Shown here: in pieces, positions 8,001-15,300 of the stretch
How positions within the stretch are numbered: the stretch's first letter is position 1
Layout of the letters: each line of letters begins with the position of its first letter
DNA from: a bacterium D16-50
GTDB taxonomy: Bacteria > Bacillota > Clostridia > Lachnospirales > Lachnospiraceae
Direction of reading: 5' to 3'
Assembly: GCA_003612485.1 (NCBI GenBank)
Contig: RAZA01000027.1
Coordinates: 1 to 64,000, forward strand
DNA: 64,000 nt
The notes under the pieces: model-generated
Seen by the model: the letters and a program-made list of their open reading frames with translations, nothing else
What the model was told of the DNA's origin: nothing
Databases searched by the model: none
Position numbers and translations under genes: made by a program

Positions 8001-8597
8001 TCATTCTATGACTCCTATCCCTGACAGCGGCCAGACCCGGAACAGTATCTTGCCCACCAGAAATTCTTCGCTGACACTGCCTATGGTGCTGCTCCTGCTG
8101 TCAACGGAAGTAGCTCTATGATCCCCCAGCACGAATATCCTGCCCTCCGGCACCTGATAGGGAAATGTGATATCACAGATACCCAGCGCCTTGTCCGTGA
8201 CATAGGGCTCCTCCAGAAGCACATTGTTGACATATACGTTTCCGTCCTTGTCCATGTCCACCCAGTCTCCGGCGGTGGCGATGACCCGCTTCACCAGAAT
8301 GTTATTGTTGTAGTAAAAAGCCACCACCTCGCCGGTGGCATAGTCGGAACCGCTCAGCGCCACCACAATGTCCCCGTTCCACAAGGTCTCCGTCATGGAA
8401 GTCCCGCTGATCTGCAGCACCGGGAGAAACATGACCGCCACCAGAACGGCTGCCGCGGCCACAATCAGCAGCGTATAGATAGTGCTGCGCATGACCCTGC
8501 CGAAGGCGTGCCTATGATTTTCCTTCTGCAGCTCCGCCCTGATCTGCTCCAAGGCAGGCGTCTCCAGCGGCCGCTGCGCTTTCCCCTTTTTCTTCAT
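8001..8597 (-). CDS. lepB: Signal peptidase I (Ser/Lys type)
   Basis: 198 residues from ATG 8597 (alternative ATG 8603), both near AGAGGA. One N-terminal membrane segment (about 38-58) is followed by the catalytic Ser in SGTSM (S67) and the general base Lys in LVKRVIA (K103), then the GDHR box and a C-terminal hydrophobic end. It removes signal peptides on the outer face of the membrane. Dedicated type I peptidases inside pilus operons are known in Gram-positive bacteria, where they are needed for pilin polymerisation. Its 5' end overlaps the upstream coiled-coil gene by about 86 bp in another frame. Confidence 0.9.
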   Translation of the reverse strand: MKKKGKAQRPLETPALEQIRAELQKENHRHAFGRVMRSTIYTLLIVAAAAVLVAVMFLPVLQISGTSMTETLWNGDIVVALSGSDYATGEVVAFYYNNNILVKRVIATAGDWVDMDKDGNVYVNNVLLEEPYVTDKALGICDITFPYQVPEGRIFVLGDHRATSVDSRSSTIGSVSEEFLVGKILFRVWPLSGIGVIE

Positions 8598-9060
8598 GCC
8601 CATTGTCCTCTGACCCGTTTTTATCCCGCAGACAAGACCCGACTTTTGATCTTTCAAGGCTCTGTCCGCCTGCCCCATCCCGGCTGCCCCCGGAACTTAA
8701 CACTTCATCCTCCGAAGCCTCCGCCAGCCGCCTGACATTCTCCAGATACTGATCCGCCGCCTTCTGAGCCTGCTCAAAGATCCCGTTCAGCCGAAGCGCG
8801 GCCTCCGCGATGGAGCCTGCCTCCTGCAGCTCGATCCTGCGGGCATTCCGTTCCCTGCGCATGGTATCCCTGAGTTCGTGTATGGTGGCGTCCTTCTGGT
8901 CCAGACGCTTCCTGAGACGTTCATAGTTGTCATGCAGCGTCGTCAGCTCCTGCTCCCGTTCCCCCAGCAGCTGCTTTAGCTCCTCCGTCTCGCTGACCTG
9001 TGCCAGCAGCAGCTGGAGCAGCTCGCGACGGCTCAGCTTATGCACTTCTTTGTCTGTCAT
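8512..9060 (-). CDS. Coiled-coil cytoplasmic protein of the pilus operon
   Basis: 182 residues without a signal peptide. Residues about 20-120 are a long predicted coiled coil (heptads of Leu with Glu/Arg/Lys: ETEELKQLLGEREQELTTLHDN and on), then a Gly/Ser-rich tail. The tail-coding part overlaps the start of the signal peptidase gene. I do not recognise a family with a known role. A structural or positioning role for the assembly machinery at the membrane is possible, but nothing in the sequence proves it. Confidence 0.65.
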   Translation of the reverse strand: MTDKEVHKLSRRELLQLLLAQVSETEELKQLLGEREQELTTLHDNYERLRKRLDQKDATIHELRDTMRRERNARRIELQEAGSIAEAALRLNGIFEQAQKAADQYLENVRRLAEASEDEVLSSGGSRDGAGGQSLERSKVGSCLRDKNGSEDNGHEEKGESAAAAGDACLGADQGGAAEGKS

Positions 9061-9110
9061 GGCCTGCGCCCCTCCGTCCTATCTGTGCCCTGCGACCTCC
9101 GGGAACTGCC

Positions 9111-9926
9111 CTATCTCTTCCTATACTTGATCAGCAGCCAGATCAGCAGCACCAGAAGCATGGGAATCGCCAGCGCCGGCGCCGCCAGCTTAGGATCCAC
9201 CAAAACCGCGTCCGGAGTCACCCTGATCACCGCCGCCTCCTCCAGATTGTCGATGCGGATCCCCCGCACCAGCATCCGGTGGGTATTGATTCCGTAGGGA
9301 GTACATGTGACCAGAGTACAATAATCCTTTCCCCTGATCATGTCCAGCTCCTCGATCTCCTCCGGCAGGACGATGCGAATCTGGTCTACCTGATAGGTCA
9401 GCGTCTCGTTCAGCACCTGCAGCATGAAGATATCTCCCTCTACAAGCTGATCCAGATCCGTGAAAAGCCTTGCGGAGGGCAGCCCCCTATGGCCGGACAT
9501 CACGCAATGGGTGCTTTCGCCCCCTACCGGCAGGGAGGAGGCCTCGATATGCCCCACAGCCACCTGCAGGATAGATTCGTCCGTGCCGTGGTAGATGGGC
9601 AGGGAGACATTGATGGAGGGAATCTGGATATATCCCATAATTCCGTTGCCGGAAATGTTGAGCATGGAGCGGTATTCCTCCTGCTCTTCATCCGTGAGGT
9701 AATACCGGCTGCTCTTATGCCATAGCCTTTCGTTGTAGGCCACGGCCTGATTCCAGTATTCCTCATAGCTCTCCTGATCCAGAGACGCCACCGCCTCATC
9801 ATAGCCGGCTATGGCTCTGGACTGATGGAGCGAATTCCAAAAATCGCTGACTGTAGGATACAGCAGCAAGGACAGACCTGCCATCAGCACAAATATTAAT
9901 ACAATGGTAGATAGATGCTTCTTCAT
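9111..9926 (-). CDS. srtC: Class C (pilus) sortase
   Basis: 271 residues. N-terminal membrane segment (about 6-23), C-terminal membrane segment (about 248-265) and basic end, as usual for pilin polymerases. Catalytic His in SGHRG (H146), Cys in TLVTC (C208), Arg in NTHR (R217). It joins LPxTG pilins through a lysine of the next subunit. The two upstream genes end in LPSTG and LPETG and are its expected substrates. The lid motif usual in class C enzymes (DP[WFY]) is not obvious; the sequence there is EEYWNQAVAYNERL. Confidence 0.92.
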   Translation of the reverse strand: MKKHLSTIVLIFVLMAGLSLLLYPTVSDFWNSLHQSRAIAGYDEAVASLDQESYEEYWNQAVAYNERLWHKSSRYYLTDEEQEEYRSMLNISGNGIMGYIQIPSINVSLPIYHGTDESILQVAVGHIEASSLPVGGESTHCVMSGHRGLPSARLFTDLDQLVEGDIFMLQVLNETLTYQVDQIRIVLPEEIEELDMIRGKDYCTLVTCTPYGINTHRMLVRGIRIDNLEEAAVIRVTPDAVLVDPKLAAPALAIPMLLVLLIWLLIKYRKR

Positions 9927-10025
9927 TCAGGCCTCTCCTTGCCGCTGCACGGAGAAGGGGCTCATGCCCCTCCCCAACGCAGCAGAATATTCCAAAAAGC
10001 CGTTTGATTTTAGATAATTACGTTT

Positions 10026-12344
10026 CTATTTCTCTTTGGTCATGCGCTTCTTTGTCACAAGCAGCACCACCGCAGCCAGCACCAGAATGCTTCCTGCCAC
10101 ATAGAAGATCGTGGTTCCGATGCCGCCGGTGGAGGGAAGCAGCGCGCCCCTGACGTTGATTATATTGGCCGCAAAGATTCCGTTGGAGCTTAATATGGTC
10201 TGATTGCCGTTTTCATCCGTTGTCCAGCCCGTGATCTCCCACTGACACTGCTCGCTTCCGTCCGTCACGCTGTCGGGGGCGGTGAACTTGACTGTGAAGG
10301 TAATCGGATTGATGGTGTTGTAGCCTGCAGGAGTCTTGGTCTCCGTCAGGGTGTATATTCCTTCTCCGAGACCCTTGAAGGAAATCTTTCCCGTCACGGA
10401 GTCCGTTGTCAGAGTGGTGCAAACCTCCACGGGGACAAGCTTGGTCTCGGTTGCCGTTTCCTGACGGTATTTCTGAGTCGTGCTTGCGTACAAGCCTGAG
10501 GAGCCGGCTGCCAGCTTGTAGACTTCCTTCCCTACATACTCCGTTTTGTCCGTAGGGACATAATAGGTGCCGTCGGATGCCTTCAGATATCCCTTGACGG
10601 TATTCTCATCGCCCGTACCTACGGAAATGTACTGATCGTCCTTGGGCTCTTCTTTGGTATAGCTTCCGTCCAACAGCTTATAATACTCGCCTTCTTCGCC
10701 TTCTTTGACCTGCTCGAAATACTTTACATTCTCCAGCACCACCTGATAGGATGTGCCGGTCAGAGTAAATTCAGCTCCGCCCAGAATGTTGTCTTCATCT
10801 ACTTTATCGGCATACTTGGTGATGTCCAGTTCGGTGAGGTAGGTCAGCGTCTTATGCTCCGGTGTCTCACCCAGAGGAGTGTTCTCCTCGTCCATAGGCA
10901 GGCCGGGCTGCATTTCGTCTCTGGTTCCCTCATAGTCGAAGTTCGGATCCCGGGAATAATCCAGAGACCAGGCATTCTCGTTGCCGTTGGTGCCGATGAT
11001 GGCGTCCTCGTTAACGGTGGCGGAATAAGTCACCTCTATGGCAGAACCCACGGCATAGTCCATGATATTGGTAAAGGCAAGCCGGAAGGAATGGTCGCTG
11101 ATGGGATATACGAAATAGTCCCCGGCTCCGTTATAACAGCCTGCTGTATGCTTATGTCCTACATCCGTAATCGTACAATTCAGCTCTCTTCCATAGCACC
11201 TTTCCGTATGGCTATGGCCTTCCTCTTTGCAGATAAGCTTGACGGTTCCCTGCGTCAGGATCTTTTCCTGCTCGTTTCCATCTGCAGAGATTTCCGTCAC
11301 CTTCACCGTCACGGAAGCCGCGCCGTCAAAGGTCAGGCCCTCGGACATGGCATCGTTCATGATAAAGTAATAATAATCATAACCCGTATAGTTGGGCACC
11401 TTGCTGGTGACACGGAAGCTTACATGGTCTCCGATGCCCGCATAGTTCGCATCCCCAAGGTTCTCATTGGGCACGAAATTCTCAACATAGTCCTCATTTT
11501 CGTAAGCGTCTTTTCCCTGATAGAAAACTTCCTTATCCCCGGAAGGAACCTCGGACTTCACGATCACCTCGGCATCGCCCACCACCTGCAGAAGCAGTCT
11601 GGTATATGCGGCGGATTCCTGCCCTTCCAGACTTTTGTCCATGTCCTTGATCATGTAATAGCCTGCACCGTTGACCCGGATCGTATCGGGATTTGCGTCT
11701 TCATCATTCCCGTTGGGAAAATACTCCGTACTTAAAAATTTGGATACCACAGCGGCAAAATAATCTGCCAACGTGGCCTTGCTGCCGTTGCTGCTGGTAA
11801 ATGTGGACACCACCTTAGCCACATCGGCTGCCGTCTCGCTGTCAGCAAACATGCTGACGGTTTCTCCGGCATCATTGGTGGTATTAAATGCTTCATCGGC
11901 TTTTAAGGCTGCCAGCAAGTCATTGCCGTTGCTGATGCCGGAACCCCAAATGATATTCGACAAAACGTATTTGGGCTTCGTCTTGTCCTCCGTATAGCAG
12001 GTCTCCCCATGCTCATGCACATCCTTTTGGCAGACCACCGTTGACGAATAGCAGCCGTCCCCATGCACGTGGGCAGAATCCGTCTCCGTGCAGGTCAGCT
12101 CGTAGCAGTCCCCCTCATGGACATGCTCCTCTTTGTTGCAGTTAAGCGCCTTGTACTCCGTATTGTCAGCCAGATCGCCGGCAAAAATCTGATAGGCCTG
12201 ATAGCTATGATCTCCCTTATCATCCTTGTTGCCATTGATCTTGATGACATACTCATTGTTGTCCGCTGCGAAAGCTGTTGCAGCCATGGCCATGACCATG
12301 GTCAATGCCAGTACAATACTGACAATCTTTTTTAAATGCTTCAT
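10026..12344 (-). CDS. Major backbone pilin with LPSTG anchor
   Basis: 772 residues. Signal peptide 1-27 (ends AFAA). Several domains: an N-terminal region interrupted by three HxHxxxC units (about 78-120), a D2-type fimbrial isopeptide domain (about 300-480; FRVTSKVPNYTGYDYYYF) with two more HxHxxxC units, and a SpaA/Cna-B domain (about 500-720) with the E-box YTLTETKTPAGY. It ends with LPSTG (736-740), a membrane segment and KKRMTKEK. Pilins of this build polymerise through the class C sortase and are locked by Lys-Asn isopeptide bonds. It overlaps the adhesin gene by 4 bp (ATGA). The His/Cys units are shared with the adhesin and unusual for a shaft pilin. Confidence 0.9.
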   Translation of the reverse strand: MKHLKKIVSIVLALTMVMAMAATAFAADNNEYVIKINGNKDDKGDHSYQAYQIFAGDLADNTEYKALNCNKEEHVHEGDCYELTCTETDSAHVHGDGCYSSTVVCQKDVHEHGETCYTEDKTKPKYVLSNIIWGSGISNGNDLLAALKADEAFNTTNDAGETVSMFADSETAADVAKVVSTFTSSNGSKATLADYFAAVVSKFLSTEYFPNGNDEDANPDTIRVNGAGYYMIKDMDKSLEGQESAAYTRLLLQVVGDAEVIVKSEVPSGDKEVFYQGKDAYENEDYVENFVPNENLGDANYAGIGDHVSFRVTSKVPNYTGYDYYYFIMNDAMSEGLTFDGAASVTVKVTEISADGNEQEKILTQGTVKLICKEEGHSHTERCYGRELNCTITDVGHKHTAGCYNGAGDYFVYPISDHSFRLAFTNIMDYAVGSAIEVTYSATVNEDAIIGTNGNENAWSLDYSRDPNFDYEGTRDEMQPGLPMDEENTPLGETPEHKTLTYLTELDITKYADKVDEDNILGGAEFTLTGTSYQVVLENVKYFEQVKEGEEGEYYKLLDGSYTKEEPKDDQYISVGTGDENTVKGYLKASDGTYYVPTDKTEYVGKEVYKLAAGSSGLYASTTQKYRQETATETKLVPVEVCTTLTTDSVTGKISFKGLGEGIYTLTETKTPAGYNTINPITFTVKFTAPDSVTDGSEQCQWEITGWTTDENGNQTILSSNGIFAANIINVRGALLPSTGGIGTTIFYVAGSILVLAAVVLLVTKKRMTKEK

Positions 12345-15300
12345 CTTTCTCCTCTCCCTTTCTCTGCTTTTTTTCTATACATCAGGCCTGCGCCGAACAT
12401 GATGCCCATTGCGCCTGCCAATGCATATGCCGCCAATGTTCCCGAACCTCCGGTTTCGGGAAGCGCGAAACGGTAGATATTGTTGTACTTGATCTGCACC
12501 GTATCGTTCTTAGTTATGCTTCCTATGATCACCCCCGGTTCCCCTCCGGCGGCTCCTCCTACGACTTCCGGCGTATAAGGATTCTCGGAATCCACGGTCC
12601 AGTCCACATCCTCACCGGGTTTCGTGGGCTTCACCGTCACGGGCCCCACCTCTCTGATAGCGTAGCTGGCGCCCTCCGGAAGAAAGCTCACGATGATATA
12701 CTCGCCTGCCTTCAGCGTGAATTTGGAGCTGTCCCATATAAGGACATCGCTCTTTACCACATTTCCGTCAGAGTCGTATTTGGTATAAGAATAATCGTTC
12801 ATCAGGACATTGTCTTCCGTCTGTACATCGTCTTTGTAGAAATTGATCTCGAACCCGAACTCCTCATCCGTCACATTGCCCACAACCTGCTTTTCGATTT
12901 TAAGCTTTCCCGTATCCTGCTCCACCGTGGCGAAGGACACACTGGGAAGGGTGAACTGCATCCAGCAGGTGGATCCGGAAGCGCCCCGCTCGGTGTAGAA
13001 GAAGGTCAGCGTATACCTGCCCTCCGCCTCCTTGGAGCCCTTGTCAATATAGTCCCATAGATTCACATATTCCCCCACGGAACTGTGTACGCCGCCGATA
13101 TCGCAGATCAGCTCGCCGTCCGTATTCCCGCCGCCTTCCTTGTTCAGAAATACCCACATGTCATCATCGCCGTAAAAAAGGTATTCCAGCGGTCCCACAT
13201 AATCCTTCACCAGATCGAAGCTGATGGTATAGTGCATGCCGAAGTAATGATTGTGGTTTTCTTCGTCATCGGATTTGGGCATGACCAGCGTCTCCGACAA
13301 TTTGTTCTTGTCACCAAAGTTCGATACTGTCACAGCGTTAAATGCATTCAAATTGCCGAACTTCAGATCATGTCCGCCCGCCCCTGCACTGTGAACGTTA
13401 TCTAAGGGGTAAAAGTCATTGGATGCAAAATAGTATGTCTTGTTCCAGTTTATCTGCTGCCTCCCGAACCGATCGAGTCCGGACACATTACTGACAGCTT
13501 TGTCACCCTGTTTAACCTCCGCCCCGGTCAGCGTATACGTATCCCCTTTTTGGTCAAAAATCAGCTGGCCCGCATAGGAAGACTTTCCATGCGCCTCCCC
13601 CTCATTAAACAGATTGGGGGCCACTACGCCGGGTGCATATACCAGTTTTCCCTCCTCCAGCCCCGTCACCAGTCCAAAGGTGGCCTTTCCGTAGGGAAGC
13701 GTGTTGGCATTGGTACTTGCAATGTTACCGCTGCCCTTATCTCCCATGCCGCTCTTGACATTGTTGTTTCCGAATCCAAAGGTCTGATTCGGCAGGTTGC
13801 CGTTGATTCCCTGCTGCCAGGTGTACATATACCATTTTTCGCCGCTGTCATGGAAGGTCGCTTCGCCGCGCTGGCCTTCCACCGGAACACCATTCCTATC
13901 TACATATATCTTACCGTCCGAGATATCATAGTCATAAAAGCTGGCCCCGTTTGACACCGTTTCGCTTTTCACCCCGTACACCAATCTGATGGTGGCGTTG
14001 TTGGTGATTAATATGAACTTATCTTTATATTTGTCTTTTGTGGACTGCTTGTTGGTGAAATGCCACTCCTTTCCTTCCGCGCATGAGTACTCCTCCCATT
14101 CATCGCTGCCGTTTCTTCGCACCTGTATCATCTGCAGGACATAGTTGTCATTCTTTGCTATCTTGTTGAAGTAGGCCAGACCGGGCGCCTGCACATAGCT
14201 GTGCCTATCGGAGGAATAGATTTCCGTCAATTCATTCTCGGTGTAAACTACTCCGGCTTCCGATATCTTGATATATTTCCGATCCACTTGTCCATTCTCT
14301 GCTTTTGTGTTGGTGGGTAGATTCTTGGGAGCGTCCGGAGATTTCTTGGACGTATCGATCACCGAAAGATATCCCTGCAGATTCCCTCCCGCAGCCGAAG
14401 AGCTTCCGTTCCCCTCAACCTCAGCCACATCATACGTGACAACTCTGTCGATGTTCGCATAGTACTCCACCGTAAATTCCGGATTGGCCTGACTGGAGGC
14501 GTATACCGTCGCCGTATTGTCCGTCCCCTCCGCCGTGGTCTCATAGGTCATAAAGGTATCTGCAGTCTCCTGACTTACCAGAAGCGTGTCATATATATCC
14601 CCCACCGTAAAGCTGTCCTGATCCAAGGTTACATCCACCGCTACCAGCGAGACGTCGCCGCCCAGACTTTCTTCGTCCTCCGGCGCCCCGTCCTCATGGA
14701 TGGCCATGACCTGAGCCTGACCTTCCTCTGCATATTCCACCAGAGCCTTTGCCGGCTTCACCTCCACCGTCACCCGGCAGCCGGTCAAATCCAGCTTTGC
14801 CCCCCTATAGGTCAGGGCATAGGACAGTACCTGCAGGGCCAGTATCTCTTCCCCGGCGTCGATTTCCTGCGTATAGGAGATCACCGCCTCATATTGCGCA
14901 GCGTCCTCCCCCAGAGGCACCACCACCGCCTCCAGATCATCATTGGTCACATTTCCTTCGTCAGGTATGTCCTGAGGCTCCTTTGTGACAGTCCCGCTTT
15001 CTCCGGCCTGCTCTCCGGCGTATCCCCCTATCGCGTCCCCGCCGCTCACGGTGTTGCCCATTCCTCCTGCAGCCCCGTTGCCTGCCGGGGCCTGCCCTCC
15101 GCCATAGGTCATACCCGCCGGGGATTCTCCTCCGCCATCGGTTCCTATCGGGGCTTCACCGGCCCCCTCATGTTCGCTGCCCGCGGGATCCTCTGTCCCC
15201 CCGCTGCCGCTGTCCGCCCCATTCTCCGTTCCGTCTGACACTGCACCGCCCGCCTTTTGGATCTCCTCCTCGGTGGGCAGAACCGCCTCCCCTTCCACAT

